NCBI GenBank assembly: GCA_031268095.1 | Contig: JAIRXU010000072.1 | Coordinates: 1 to 64,000, forward strand | Direction: 5' to 3' | Length of the DNA stretch: 64,000 bases | From: Oscillospiraceae bacterium | GTDB lineage: Bacteria; Bacillota; Clostridia; Oscillospirales; Acutalibacteraceae | Shown here: piece by piece, positions 36,399 through 46,152 of the stretch | How positions within the stretch are numbered: the first letter of the stretch is position 1 | Layout: each line of letters begins with the position of its first letter | Notes under the pieces: generated by a model | What the model was told of the DNA's origin: nothing | The model's database searches: none | What the model saw: the letters and a program-made list of their open reading frames with translations, nothing else | Position numbers and translations under genes: made by a program

Positions 36399-37214
36399 AT
36401 GAAAAAACGATTGCTGACCCTCGCGGCGCTATTGCTCGCCGCCCTGATGCTCTGCCTGTCCCTGACCGGCTGCGCCAAAAAACATTACGGACCCTATAAC
36501 CTGCTCAAGGACGGCGTATTGCAGGTGGGTTCGGAAATCGGCTACCCGCCTTTCGAGATGAAATCCGACGACGGCACCGAGTACATCGGCCTGGATATGG
36601 AGCTTGGCAAACTGATTGCCGATAAACTTGGCCTGAAGTTTGAGGTCGTCGAGAGCGACTTCGAGACCATCCTCAAAGGCCTGGGGACCGACCGCTATGA
36701 CATCGTCATGTCTGCCATCACCATCACGCCAGAACGGAAGAAAAACGACTGCGATTTCTCTGCGCCATACATCAAGAACTGGCAGGCTATCGTCGTCAAG
36801 CGGGGCAGCGCGCCCGTCACCAGCCCGGAGGGGCTCGCGGGGCTTTCCGTCGCTTATCAGGAGGGCACCACTTCGTTTGAATACCTCAAAAGACTGCGCG
36901 ACACCGGGGCGGTGAACTGCGAGGTTTCGGAATACAAAAAGATCCTCAATTGCTTCGACGATCTGAAACTGGGCCGGGTGGACGCCGTGCTTTGCGACAG
37001 CGTTGTGGCCGAAGGCTATGTCGCCCGGGATCCCAGCACGTATGAAATCACCTGGCATCAGTCTACGGTCGAAGGGGAGGAGCCGGAGCTGTTCGGCATC
37101 GCTATCAAACAGGGCAACATCCCGCTGCAGGAAGCGATCGACAAGGTCCTGGCGGAGCTGGAAGCAGACGGAACCATGGATCAGCTGCGCGACGAGTGGC
37201 TGAAGTCGCAATAA
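36399..37214 (+). CDS. Polar amino-acid ABC transporter substrate-binding lipoprotein
   Basis: A 271-residue SBP of the family 3 (glutamine/arginine/cystine-type) binding proteins. The signal peptide ends in lipobox LTGC. The mature domain shows GSEIGYPPFEM, GLDMELGKLIADKLGLK, DIVMSAITITPERKK and the C-terminal QGNIPLQEAIDKVLAEL. It delivers an amino acid to the permease and ATPase encoded downstream. ATG 36399 follows GAGGAGGA. A hairpin terminator just after the stop probably attenuates transcription so the binding protein is made in excess. The exact amino acid cannot be told. Confidence 0.93.
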   Translation: MKKRLLTLAALLLAALMLCLSLTGCAKKHYGPYNLLKDGVLQVGSEIGYPPFEMKSDDGTEYIGLDMELGKLIADKLGLKFEVVESDFETILKGLGTDRYDIVMSAITITPERKKNDCDFSAPYIKNWQAIVVKRGSAPVTSPEGLAGLSVAYQEGTTSFEYLKRLRDTGAVNCEVSEYKKILNCFDDLKLGRVDAVLCDSVVAEGYVARDPSTYEITWHQSTVEGEEPELFGIAIKQGNIPLQEAIDKVLAELEADGTMDQLRDEWLKSQ

Positions 37215-37229
37215 GATCCCACAGCCGCA

Positions 37230-37267
37230 GGGCAGGGGACAACTCCCCTGCCCTCTTCTCTGTATTT
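37230..37267 (+). terminator. Partial (attenuating) terminator between binding protein and permease
   Basis: A perfect 10-base-pair stem, GGGCAGGGGA (37230-37239) with CAAC loop and TCCCCTGCCC (37244-37253), then a pyrimidine-rich TCTTCTCTG and TTTTTT (37262-37267). It would lower read-through into the permease gene. Confidence 0.7.
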
Positions 37268-37323
37268 TTTGGTATTTTGGCGGCCCGTCCCAACGGGTTA
37301 CCGCAGGAAAGGGTTGCATACGT

Positions 37324-38409
37324 ATGGCAAAGGAACGCATCCAACAGCGCCGGGACTGGCGGGCCGAAAGCGCGGCCTTCTTTCTGAATCACCGGGCGGT
37401 GTGCCTGCTGACGGCAACACTGCTGGCCGCCTGCGCCGTTCTGGGCTTCCTTCGGCCTCCTATGGCCAAAATTCGGGCGCAGATCTCCCCGCGGTTTGTC
37501 CGGGAAAGCGGCTCACGCTACAGCGAAGCAAAGGTCAACCTGCTGGTGATCGGCATAGCCCGGGGACGAAACGTCAAAACCGGGGACACGGAAACTTACG
37601 TTGGCTTCGCCGGAAAGATCTTTCAGGCGGATCTGAACCGGGAACTGGACCTCAAGGCGAAGGCCGAAAAGGCGGAGAAGGAGCGGGGCGAAACCGTCCG
37701 CGCGCCGCTAACCAAAACGGAGCGGCGGGAATACCAGCGGCAAAAGCTGCTGGAAAACGTCGCAGACATCGTGCTTTGGATCCCGCCGCTGCTGGACGGC
37801 TCGAAGATCACCGTTTCGCTGACTATTCTTTCGACACTGACAGGCGCTTTCCTGAGCATCTTCATGGCACTGGGAAAAATTTCGAAGTTCAAACCCCTCA
37901 GCAAGCTCTGCAGCGCATACATTTTTGTCTTCCGGGGATCCCCGCTGCTGATGCAGCTGTTCTTCATCTACTTCGGCCTGCCGCTGATCAACCCCAACCT
38001 CAATATCCAGGACCGGTTCACGGCGGCATACATTGCCTTCACCCTCAATTCCATCGCCTACATGGCGGAAATCATTCGCGCGGCGATCCAGTCCATCGAC
38101 AAAGGACAGTTCGAGGCCTCGAAGGCGCTGGGCCTGACGTATGGGCAGACCATGCGGCTGGTTGTCATCCCGCAGTCCATCCGGCGGCTGATTCCCCCGG
38201 TGGCCAACGAGTTTATTATGGTGCTCAAGGACGCGTCGCTGGTGTCGATCATCTCGCTCTCGGATCTGGCCAAGGTAACCCAGACCATCTCCACGACCAG
38301 CGGGAAGGTGCTGGTATACATCCCTTCCATCGCGATTTATCTGATCATCACCGCGCTTTTCACCTTCATCTTCAACCGGCTGGAGAAGCGATTCTCCATT
38401 TATCAATGA
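37324..38409 (+). CDS. Amino-acid ABC transporter permease with a long N-terminal extension
   Basis: A 361-residue permease of the His/Glu/Gln/Arg family. The family core (about residues 150-361) has five hydrophobic segments and the EAA loop ([31 protein letters not shown]). Ahead of it lies an extra membrane segment near residues 29-46 and about 90 residues of charged, mostly helical sequence, so it is roughly 130 residues longer than a typical 220-residue member. The ATG at 37324 is closely spaced to the ATPase gene downstream. The role of the extension is unknown. Confidence 0.88.
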   Translation: MAKERIQQRRDWRAESAAFFLNHRAVCLLTATLLAACAVLGFLRPPMAKIRAQISPRFVRESGSRYSEAKVNLLVIGIARGRNVKTGDTETYVGFAGKIFQADLNRELDLKAKAEKAEKERGETVRAPLTKTERREYQRQKLLENVADIVLWIPPLLDGSKITVSLTILSTLTGAFLSIFMALGKISKFKPLSKLCSAYIFVFRGSPLLMQLFFIYFGLPLINPNLNIQDRFTAAYIAFTLNSIAYMAEIIRAAIQSIDKGQFEASKALGLTYGQTMRLVVIPQSIRRLIPPVANEFIMVLKDASLVSIISLSDLAKVTQTISTTSGKVLVYIPSIAIYLIITALFTFIFNRLEKRFSIYQ

Positions 38410-38426
38410 GAAAGGGGGCCGCTGTT

Positions 38427-39191
38427 ATGTCGCTGATCCGAACGGAAGACGTCTGCAAATTCTTCGGCACCCTGGAGGTGCTGAAGAATGTCAGCATTTC
38501 GGTGGAACCAGGAGAAGTGGTCTGCGTGATCGGGCCGTCCGGCGCGGGAAAGTCCACGCTGCTGCGTTCGCTCAACCAGCTGGAGTCGATCTATTCCGGC
38601 AAGATCTTCATTGAGGACGAATTATTCCTGCACCGGGATAAAGGCGTAACGGTGGGGCGCACGGCTCCCCAGGCCCACAAGCGCCTGCTGCTGGAAATGG
38701 GGATGGTGTTCCAGTCGTTCAATCTTTTTCCGCACCGGACGGTACTGGAAAACCTCTTGCTGGCCCCGGTGAACGTCCAGAACATTCCGAAAGCGGAAGC
38801 GGAGGCCGACGCGAGGCAGCTGCTGGAAACCGTCGGCCTCAGCGCAAAGGCCGACGCCTATCCGGCCCGGCTTTCCGGCGGGCAGCAGCAGCGGGTGGCC
38901 ATCGCCCGGGCGCTGGCAATGCACCCCAAAATCATGCTCTTCGACGAACCCACCTCCGCCCTGGATCCGGAACTGGTCGGAGAGGTGCTGGGCGTCATGC
39001 GGAGCTTGGCGGAAAGCGGAATGACCATGTTGGTGGTCACCCATGAAATGGCCTTCGCCCGGGACGTCGCCGACCGGGTGCTGTTCATGTATGAAGGCAC
39101 GGTGCTGGAGGATTCCCCGCCGGCAGAAATCTTCACCAACCCCAAGAACGAGCGCACCCAGCAGTTTTTGCAGCGCATTCTGGCGCATTAA
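38427..39191 (+). CDS. Amino-acid ABC transporter ATP-binding protein
   Basis: A 254-residue ATPase. Walker [11 protein letters not shown]-loop region [11 protein letters not shown], signature LSGGQQQR, Walker [13 protein letters not shown] and the H-loop histidine in VVTHEM are present in order. It energises import through the permease at 37324-38409. ATG 38427 has GGGGG about 8 bases upstream. An ATG at 38406 overlaps the permease stop (ATGA) but has no good ribosome binding site. Two GPH transporters and a glycosidase-like gene follow on the same strand. Confidence 0.95.
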   Translation: MSLIRTEDVCKFFGTLEVLKNVSISVEPGEVVCVIGPSGAGKSTLLRSLNQLESIYSGKIFIEDELFLHRDKGVTVGRTAPQAHKRLLLEMGMVFQSFNLFPHRTVLENLLLAPVNVQNIPKAEAEADARQLLETVGLSAKADAYPARLSGGQQQRVAIARALAMHPKIMLFDEPTSALDPELVGEVLGVMRSLAESGMTMLVVTHEMAFARDVADRVLFMYEGTVLEDSPPAEIFTNPKNERTQQFLQRILAH

Positions 39192-39215
39192 CTCTATGAA
39201 AGGTAATTATGTGTT

Positions 39216-40625
39216 ATGGATGAAACCAGGCCGGCTGACCTGACACAGGAGACCAAATTTGTCAGCGGAAAGGAGCAGCTGGCGTTTTATGCCAGCGCCT
39301 TCTTCCGGGATATGTCCTATGCCGTTATGGGCATGGTGAATTATTTTTACACGGATATCCTTGGCTTGCAGAAATTCAAGCTTGGCCTGTTGCTTTGGGC
39401 CGAAAAACTCTGGGACGGCGTGAATGATCCGCTGGTGGGGGCATACTTTGACAAGCGCGCCTACCAGACCGAGAAGGCGCGCGTCTTCTTCAAGACCACC
39501 GCCCTGCCCGTTGCGCTGCTGCTCATCGTAATGTTCCTCCCCATCCGCTTCAGCGCGAACGAGAACGTCAATACCTGGCTGCGCATGGCCCTCGTGCTGC
39601 TGTGCTACATCCCCTTTGAGGCAATGCACACCCTCAACGGCACTGCCTACATGAGTTACTATAATTCCATCACCCCCAACATCCAGGAACGCGGAGAGAT
39701 CATCTCCCGGGCACGGCTTTTTTCCTCCATCGGCAGTGCGGTCGCGGGGAGCGGCGGGCTGATTTCCATCCTAATGAGCTTCGTCCCCAAAGACGATATC
39801 CAGGCCAAAACATGGGTTTACCTGGGCGTCGCGGTCTTCGTTGCCGTCTGTTTCCTGCTCTATAACCGACTGATGTATACGCAGGTCCGGGAGCGGATCG
39901 TCTCCCCGCCCCAGGAACAGCAAAATGTCCGGGGAATTTTCCGGGGAATGCTGCAAAACAAGCTTTTCCTGATTATGATGATTTCCAACGCCCTCGCCGG
40001 GCTGATCAGCCCTGGTAACACGGGGATGTATTTTTATGACTACAACGTCGGCAACACCATTTGGCAGACCGTCATCGGCCTGGCCGGGTTTCCGGCGCTG
40101 CTCCTCGCTTCCGCCGTGACGCCAATGCTCATCAAGCGGTTCGAAAAGCGCAATTTGATCCTAGCCTGCGGTGTGCTGACGATTCTGACCAACCTGATCT
40201 ATCTCGCCGTCGGGTATCAGTCGAAACTCTTCATGGCGCTCATCACTTTCCTCACAAACATCCCCGGGGCGATCAAAAGCATGCTTTACTGGTCGATGAT
40301 TGCGGACAGCGTGGATTACCTCGAGTGGCGGACCGGCAAGCGCAACGACGGCGCGATCTACGCCGTCGAAGGGCTGATGGGCAAAATCGTCGGCGCATTC
40401 GGCAGCACGTCTACGGCGATTATCATCTCGGTTATCCATTTCACGCCCAACCAACCCAGCCAACCGCCGGAGACCCTGCGCGGGCTCTTCGTCCTGCCGC
40501 TGGTCATCACCATCCTCAGTACGGCCATTTCTACCCTTCCGTATTTCTTCTATGACCTCAAGCGCAAAGATCACGCCCGGATCATCGAGGAACTCAAGAT
40601 GCGCAGCGAAACGGCAGCGGAATAG
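39216..40625 (+). CDS. GPH-family (MelB-like) sugar:cation symporter
   Basis: A 469-residue major-facilitator protein of the glycoside-pentoside-hexuronide:cation family. About twelve membrane segments are visible, with MelB-like motifs DPLVGAYFDKRA in loop 2-3 and DSVDYLEWRTGKRNDGAIYA in the second half. GPH symporters import mono- or oligosaccharides and glycosides with sodium or proton. It is the first of two such genes in tandem, 24 bases after the ATPase gene. Ribosome binding before ATG 39216 is weak. The substrate is unknown; the next gene pair suggests a glycoside. Confidence 0.88.
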   Translation: MDETRPADLTQETKFVSGKEQLAFYASAFFRDMSYAVMGMVNYFYTDILGLQKFKLGLLLWAEKLWDGVNDPLVGAYFDKRAYQTEKARVFFKTTALPVALLLIVMFLPIRFSANENVNTWLRMALVLLCYIPFEAMHTLNGTAYMSYYNSITPNIQERGEIISRARLFSSIGSAVAGSGGLISILMSFVPKDDIQAKTWVYLGVAVFVAVCFLLYNRLMYTQVRERIVSPPQEQQNVRGIFRGMLQNKLFLIMMISNALAGLISPGNTGMYFYDYNVGNTIWQTVIGLAGFPALLLASAVTPMLIKRFEKRNLILACGVLTILTNLIYLAVGYQSKLFMALITFLTNIPGAIKSMLYWSMIADSVDYLEWRTGKRNDGAIYAVEGLMGKIVGAFGSTSTAIIISVIHFTPNQPSQPPETLRGLFVLPLVITILSTAISTLPYFFYDLKRKDHARIIEELKMRSETAAE

Positions 40626-40660
40626 CAAATCCTCTATTATATGATTAGGAGGGCAAGGGT

Positions 40661-42028
40661 ATGGACTGCGATCGCATCACCTTGCGGGATAAAATCGGCT
40701 ACGCCTTCGGCGACATGGGCGGGCAGCTTGGCTTCGCGCTGGTCGGGGCTTTTCTGTCGATGTTTTACACCGATGTGTTGGGCCTTTCTCTGCAACAGAT
40801 CTTCGTGCTCATGCTGGTCGCCCGGATCTGGGACGCGGTCAATGACCCCCTTTGGGGCAGAATCATCGACCGCCGCCCCGCAGGCGTCCGCGGAAAATTC
40901 CGCCCGTATCTGCTCTGGGTGCCTATCCCGATGGCGGTCGCCACGGTGCTGATGTTCACGTACTTTCCCGGCCTGCCCGTCGGCCTCCGGCTTCCCTATG
41001 CCTATGTCACTTACATCGCCTTCGGTATGCTATACACCGGCGTGAATATCCCGTACGGCTCTCTTGCCTCCGTGATCACCGCGCGGGAGGACGAGCGGAC
41101 TTCTCTTTCTGTTTTCCGTTCCGTCGGGGCCGGACTGGGCGGACTACCGGCGATGATCCTGTTGCCGACATTTGTCTTTTCCTCCGGGGCGGGCGGCGGC
41201 AAGCAGCTCGACAGCGGCAAACTTCTGCTGGCGGTGCTGGTCATGGCCGTCTGCTCCGTCGGGATCTATTTCGCCTCCTACCGCCTGACGCGGGAACGGG
41301 TGATATACGGGGAAAATGCCGCGAAACCGCAGCTGCGCAAAACCTTGCAGGCGCTGCTGCGCAGCCGGCCCTTCCTCTCGCTGAGCCTGGCTTCCATGCT
41401 GCTCATCGCCGTCACCATGTACACCCAGACGGTGAATTTCTATCTGTTCAAGGATTATTTCCGGGCCCCGCAGCTTTTCAGCCTCTACTCGGTCTTTACG
41501 TACATCCCCATGGCGCTGCTGCTGCCAGTGCTGGGGCCTCTGACGCGGAAATTCGGCAAAAAGGAACTCTGCGCGGCAGGGCTGCTGGGCAGCGCTCTGG
41601 CCTACGCCGCCGCTTTTTTGATTCACACGCAGCAGCCCTGGGTTTATCTTGTGTTCAGTTTCCTCTGCGGAACGGGGCTGACGTTCTTTACCATGGAGGT
41701 CTGGGCACTGGTGACCGACGTCATCGACTACCAGGAGCGGCGTTCCGGTCAGCGTGAGGAAGGCACGGTCTACGCCTTCTATTCCTTTGTCCGGAAAATC
41801 GGCCAGACGGCTGCGGGCAGCGGCGGAGCCTGGGCCTTGGGGCTGATCGGCTACCAGGTCGCGAATGCGGTCGAGGGCGCCGCCCAGCCGCAGACGCGGG
41901 CCGTCGCTCAGGGAATGTATACCATCGCGACCACCGTCCCCGCCGCCGCCTGTCTGGCCATGAGCCTGCTGCTGGCGCTGGCTTATCCTCTGGGAAAAGC
42001 AAAACTGCGGGAACTGCACGGCGTATAA
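40661..42028 (+). CDS. GPH-family sugar:cation symporter, second copy
   Basis: A 455-residue paralogue-class transporter with the same features: FGDMGGQLGF near the start, DPLWGRIIDRRP in loop 2-3, and TDVIDYQERRSGQREEGTVYA late in the chain. ATG 40661 has GGAGGGC upstream. It is only distantly similar to its neighbour, so the pair is not a recent duplication. Both are placed directly upstream of the glycosidase-like gene at 42084, so they likely import its substrate or products. Confidence 0.88.
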   Translation: MDCDRITLRDKIGYAFGDMGGQLGFALVGAFLSMFYTDVLGLSLQQIFVLMLVARIWDAVNDPLWGRIIDRRPAGVRGKFRPYLLWVPIPMAVATVLMFTYFPGLPVGLRLPYAYVTYIAFGMLYTGVNIPYGSLASVITAREDERTSLSVFRSVGAGLGGLPAMILLPTFVFSSGAGGGKQLDSGKLLLAVLVMAVCSVGIYFASYRLTRERVIYGENAAKPQLRKTLQALLRSRPFLSLSLASMLLIAVTMYTQTVNFYLFKDYFRAPQLFSLYSVFTYIPMALLLPVLGPLTRKFGKKELCAAGLLGSALAYAAAFLIHTQQPWVYLVFSFLCGTGLTFFTMEVWALVTDVIDYQERRSGQREEGTVYAFYSFVRKIGQTAAGSGGAWALGLIGYQVANAVEGAAQPQTRAVAQGMYTIATTVPAAACLAMSLLLALAYPLGKAKLRELHGV

Positions 42029-42083
42029 AGAACAGAAAGAGAACCAAGGGGATATCAGAGAGGAAAGTATGGGGGAATGATCC

Positions 42084-44624
42084 ATGAACGAACAGTACCG
42101 TGTCCACGTCGGCTTTGGGTTTCACGTCAACTGCTATCACTCCTATCGGGGGGACAGCAACGACGAACTGGGTTTCGGCGGAGACATCCGCGTCATCCGG
42201 AAAATCATTGCTATTTTAAATGACTGCAACAGCCGGGGCATCCCTGTCAAGGGAACCTGGGATTTTGAAAATGCCTATTCCCTGGAGGATATCCTGCCGA
42301 AATACGCGCCGGACATCATTGACGGGGTGCGGGAGCGTGTCCGCTGCCGGGGGGATGAAAATATCCTCATGGGCTACAACAACGGTGCGCTGGGCGCCAT
42401 GACCCCTGATGAATTCGACGCGTCGATTGCCTGGGCGATCCGCAACGGAAAGGGTTCCGGACTGGAAGACCTCTTCGGCACCTGTGAGCGGATCGTCCGG
42501 CCGCAGGAATTCATGTTTACACCGTCCCAAGTCCGGGACTACAGGCGCGCGGGGATCGAGGCCGTTTGTCTGTACTACAGCTGCATCCCCTTCGACGCCT
42601 TCCGGACCATCGTTCCGCAGCTGCGGGACGAGCTGGCCTTCAATCCCGCAACGTATACCTGGCAGGGGGAAGGAATCACTATCCTGCCGACTTACAGCAA
42701 CGCTGATCTGGTCGATGCGGGCACCTTGCGCTGGCTGGTGAAGGATCTGCGGCGGCAGCAGCTGGCGGGAAAAATCAACCGTGACGTGTTTGTTTTCATC
42801 AACATGGACGCGGACGCGATCTTCTGGGAGCCGCTGGGCCTCCCCGGGCCGCTGGGGAAACTCGCCAACGCGCGGGGGATTCTGGGTCTTGCGGAAGAGG
42901 TTGCTGACCTGGACTTCGTCGTCTACGACACCCCTGGCGGCTACCTCCGGCATCATCCGCCCCTGGCGGAAGTCTCTTTTGGCCATGACACAGCGGACGG
43001 CAGCTACACCGGCTACGCTTCCTGGGCCGAAAAACCCTTTAACCGGCAAATCTGGACCCGGCTGGAGCGGGCGCGGGCCCTGGCCAAGGCGCAAGGACGC
43101 GACGCTGACTCCGCTTCTTTTGGGGACCGGATCCTGCTGCTGTCCACCACTCATTTCGGCCTGGCCTCCCCGGTGCTCAACGTAGACCGGGAGCGCCGCG
43201 CGCTGGAACTCTCCGCCCAAATGACAGCACGGGAACTGGCCGCCCGGGAGACACCGGCGGCGCTGACGCTGTGTTTGCCGGACGCGGGAGCGGAAGACGG
43301 CGCTGTCGCTTCCGCGGAACTTTGCTTCGACCCCGGTTTCCTGCCGGAGATCGGCCGCCTGAGGCTGGAGGCGGAGGGACTGGAGACCTTCGGCGCGGTG
43401 GCACTGGAGGAACATCTGGACAGCAGCGTAGCTTCGGCTTTCGCTGTTCTGCGCTTCGGGCCGGGCGCTGCCTGGCGGACCCTGACGGTCACGGTTTTGG
43501 ACGAAGCTCCCGCGCCTGCGGCAATTCCCGCTGCGCTGGAGACGGCGTCTCTGCGGCTGCGTTTCTGTGAACACGGGGAACTGCGCGCCTTCACCTATCA
43601 TGGGAAACCCATCGGCGGGCCGGACTTTCTGCAAAGCTTCCTGCGCTACGACGGACGCCTGGTCCGCTTTACTCCCAAAAAACGGCTGCCCCTCCCGGCG
43701 GCGGGAGCTGCCGTCGGCCTGCGAATTACGGGGGACATTCCCTTGCCGGAGGCTGCGGCCCCGGGCCGTTTTACGTATGACTTCTTCACACTGCCGGGCC
43801 TTGACGGAGTCTTCCTTCCCTTCCGGGTGAAATACCCCTATACCCCGGAAACCCATGCTTTGTCCACCCATTCCAGCGCCTTAGGCCGCAAGACCGACAA
43901 CCGCTGGCAGGAGGCGGTTCCCCTCCAGCTGCTGCCGCGGCTGACCGGGCCGTTGTCTGTGGTTAAGCGGAACTTCACGGGGGCGCTGTCGTCCTATCCG
44001 ATCGCTTCTTTCCGGGAAAGCGTTCCCGAAAACGAGAATCTCGACTCCTTCAACCACCAGCTAAGCGGCGGCTTCGTCGGCCTGACCAATGGGGAAACGG
44101 GGCTTTGCCTGGCCAACGCGCGGCAAGTGCTGAATTCCATGGCCTGCTGCCCGATGCGCCTGCGCCGCCGGAACGAGCAGGACACCGTCGCGCTGAATCC
44201 TTTCGGAACCTATACGGGCCGCCAGCGGGTGCACCCCAGCCGGTCCAACGGCAGCATCCGGGAAGCCTTCGTCATGACGGCCCCGCAGGCCCGGTCCCTG
44301 GCCCCGGCCTATAACGGCGTAACGGAAAACGGCGTCCTGGGGCTGTTCGGCTTTGCGGGCGCTCAGCCGGACGAGGCCCTGCTGCGGGACATGACCGGCT
44401 TCGCGGACGGGACGGTATTGCTGGAGCCGGCCGGCTCCCCAGTCCATGCCCCCGGCGCGGCGGCGGATCATGTGCGCTTCCCGGCGCTTCAGGCAGATGA
44501 TACGACGGCGGCGCAGCTCAAACCCGTGCTGGTTTCCGGGGTCCGGCTCAAGCCTCTGCGTCTGGCACGAACAGCGGCGCTGGCTTTCGGCACGATTCTT
44601 GTGCGGCAAATAAAGGGGAAATAA
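42084..44624 (+). CDS. Large glycosidase-like protein, family uncertain (GH38/GH57-type fold suspected)
   Basis: An 846-residue cytoplasmic protein with no signal peptide. The N-terminal ~330 residues begin VHVGFGFHVNCYHSYRGD and contain KGTWDFENAYSLEDIL, GYNNGALGAMTPDEF and FVFINMDADAIFWEP. Such histidine- and aspartate-containing motifs recall the seven-stranded barrels of GH38/GH57 enzymes, but I recognise no exact catalytic signature. The remainder is beta-rich and resembles the sandwich domains of alpha-mannosidases. Two GPH sugar symporters precede it. Its substrate is unknown, and it might be a lyase or another sugar-active enzyme. ATG 42084 has GGGGG about 9 bases upstream. Confidence 0.5.
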   Translation: MNEQYRVHVGFGFHVNCYHSYRGDSNDELGFGGDIRVIRKIIAILNDCNSRGIPVKGTWDFENAYSLEDILPKYAPDIIDGVRERVRCRGDENILMGYNNGALGAMTPDEFDASIAWAIRNGKGSGLEDLFGTCERIVRPQEFMFTPSQVRDYRRAGIEAVCLYYSCIPFDAFRTIVPQLRDELAFNPATYTWQGEGITILPTYSNADLVDAGTLRWLVKDLRRQQLAGKINRDVFVFINMDADAIFWEPLGLPGPLGKLANARGILGLAEEVADLDFVVYDTPGGYLRHHPPLAEVSFGHDTADGSYTGYASWAEKPFNRQIWTRLERARALAKAQGRDADSASFGDRILLLSTTHFGLASPVLNVDRERRALELSAQMTARELAARETPAALTLCLPDAGAEDGAVASAELCFDPGFLPEIGRLRLEAEGLETFGAVALEEHLDSSVASAFAVLRFGPGAAWRTLTVTVLDEAPAPAAIPAALETASLRLRFCEHGELRAFTYHGKPIGGPDFLQSFLRYDGRLVRFTPKKRLPLPAAGAAVGLRITGDIPLPEAAAPGRFTYDFFTLPGLDGVFLPFRVKYPYTPETHALSTHSSALGRKTDNRWQEAVPLQLLPRLTGPLSVVKRNFTGALSSYPIASFRESVPENENLDSFNHQLSGGFVGLTNGETGLCLANARQVLNSMACCPMRLRRRNEQDTVALNPFGTYTGRQRVHPSRSNGSIREAFVMTAPQARSLAPAYNGVTENGVLGLFGFAGAQPDEALLRDMTGFADGTVLLEPAGSPVHAPGAAADHVRFPALQADDTTAAQLKPVLVSGVRLKPLRLARTAALAFGTILVRQIKGK

Positions 44625-44632
44625 ATTGCCCC

Positions 44633-44677
44633 GAAAGAAACAGAAACCGCCGGACGGGTACCCGTCTGCAGTTTCTG
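44633..44677 (-). terminator. Terminator for the SH3-like gene
   Basis: CAGAAAC (44641-44647) pairs GTTTCTG (44671-44677) around ACGGGTACCCGT. On the minus strand the stem is followed by TTTCTTTC. It lies between two converging genes and could serve both. Confidence 0.6.
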
Positions 44678-44737
44678 TTAGGGATGATTTCCTAGTGGCT
44701 GCCAGGGATTCGCGGCGTTATGTATGCGTTTCACGCG

Positions 44738-44950
44738 TTACTCTTCCATCTGGATCCCCTGGATGTAGTCGGTGAACCCGACTTTGTAGACGCCGTTTGA
44801 GGATACCTTGTAGAGTACTACCGCCGTTTGCTCCTGCTCAAGGATGCAATTGCAGGCGCTGTTGCGGTATAGCATACCCACTTTATTGGACATTTTGCTG
44901 TCCGCAAAGATGGGGAGCTCCCGCCCCGATGTATTGACGAACCGTTTCAT
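44738..44950 (-). CDS. Stand-alone 70-residue SH3b-like protein
   Basis: A 70-residue protein with no signal peptide. The pattern of short strands (RELPIFADSKMSNKVGMLYRN, CNCILEQEQTAVVLYKVSS, VYKVGF) fits a single bacterial SH3 domain. Such domains usually belong to larger wall-binding proteins, so a free one is unusual. It has its own promoter, an AGGAGG ribosome binding site and a terminator, so it is transcribed alone. A role in cell-surface or ligand binding is a guess. Confidence 0.65.
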   Translation of the reverse strand: MKRFVNTSGRELPIFADSKMSNKVGMLYRNSACNCILEQEQTAVVLYKVSSNGVYKVGFTDYIQGIQMEE

Positions 44951-45030
44951 ACTGACTGCCTCCTTTTATCGTCCTTCTTCTTTTTCGTAAGTTGTCTGTT
45001 TAGCACTTTACTTTGTCGCCCGTATAAAGT

Positions 45031-45059
45031 ATTGTACTCTATTTCCCGGCAATAATCAA
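45031..45059 (-). promoter_or_regulatory. SigA-type promoter of the SH3-like gene
   Basis: Minus strand TTGATT (45054-45059), 17-base spacer, TACAAT (45031-45036). The leader to the ATG at 44950 is about 75 bases. Confidence 0.75.
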
Positions 45060-45171
45060 GTGTTTTTTTCAAATTTTTTAAATTTTTTTCATATTTATGT
45101 CAAATATCGGTAGGTTTTTGTCTGGATTTCCGGAATTCCCCTGCCGTATAGGAAAGGATTGGAGATTTATG

Positions 45172-46152
45172 ATGAATGTAGCACTGATCAGCTCCTGGCA
45201 TGTCCACGCGAAGGGGTACGCCCGGGAAATCAAGGAGATCCCCGGCGCGTCTCTTTCCGCAGTTTGGGACGCCAACCCCGCCATTGGAAAAGAATGGGCA
45301 ACGGAATTGGGATGCGCCTACCAACCGGATTTTTCTGCTTTGCTGCGCGATTCGGCCTTGGACGGAATCATCCTCACCGCCCCCACCAATGAACACGCCG
45401 CCTTCCTGGAGCAGGCCGCCTTGGCGGGGAAGCACATCTTCACGGAGAAGGTGATGACCCTTACCTCGGCGGAGGCCCGTCGCGTTCGCGCGGCAGTGGA
45501 GCAAAGCGGCGTCGTACTGACCATCTCTTTTCCGCATATCTGCGAGGCGCCTATCCGCACAGCACGGGACATCCTGCGCAGCGGCGTACTGGGAACGGTC
45601 TCCTACGCCCGGGTACGGAAAGCGCACGACGGCCTGCGCTGGCTGCCGGACTCATTTTTTGATCCCGTGGCGGCGGGCGGCGGCGCGATGATGGACCTGG
45701 GCGCGCACCCGATGTACCTGCTCCCCTGGCTGCTGGGACAGCCGGACAGCGTACTGTCGTGCTACACCAATGTCGCAGATAAAGCCGTTGAAGACAATGC
45801 TGTAAGCGTATTTTCCTTCCCCGGCGGCGTCATCGGCGTGTCGGAAACCGCTTTCGCCAGCGCCCATAATCCTTTTTCTCTGGAAATCAGCGGCACACAG
45901 GGTACGCTCCAATTCTATGACGGGGTACTCCGCTATCGTGCCGACGCGACAGAGGGTCGGTGGGTGGAAGTAACCGAGTTCTCCCCCGCCTTGCCGAACC
46001 CGCTGGAACTCTGGGTCCGCGCAGTCACAGAAGACGGCGAAAACCCGCTGAATCTGGATCTGGCCGAGCAGCTCACCATCGTTATGGAGGCCGCCTATGC
46101 CGCCGCAGAGAGCGGCAAGCGCATCGCGCTGGCGCATTGCGCAACCGCATGA
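45172..46152 (+). CDS. Gfo/Idh/MocA-family oxidoreductase
   Basis: A 326-residue NAD(P)-dependent oxidoreductase. The Rossmann N-terminus is MNVALISSWHVHAKGYAREI; GKHIFTEKVMT carries the conserved EKP-like lysine motif (EKV here), and AGGGAMMDLGAHPMYLLPW is the family's C-terminal domain signature with the catalytic-histidine region. It probably oxidises a sugar, sugar acid or polyol. ATG 45172 is favoured, since GGAG is 7 bases upstream; an ATG three bases earlier is too close. It overlaps the next gene by four bases (ATGA), implying coupling. The GH38/57-like and symporter cluster lies just upstream. Confidence 0.85.
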   Translation: MNVALISSWHVHAKGYAREIKEIPGASLSAVWDANPAIGKEWATELGCAYQPDFSALLRDSALDGIILTAPTNEHAAFLEQAALAGKHIFTEKVMTLTSAEARRVRAAVEQSGVVLTISFPHICEAPIRTARDILRSGVLGTVSYARVRKAHDGLRWLPDSFFDPVAAGGGAMMDLGAHPMYLLPWLLGQPDSVLSCYTNVADKAVEDNAVSVFSFPGGVIGVSETAFASAHNPFSLEISGTQGTLQFYDGVLRYRADATEGRWVEVTEFSPALPNPLELWVRAVTEDGENPLNLDLAEQLTIVMEAAYAAAESGKRIALAHCATA

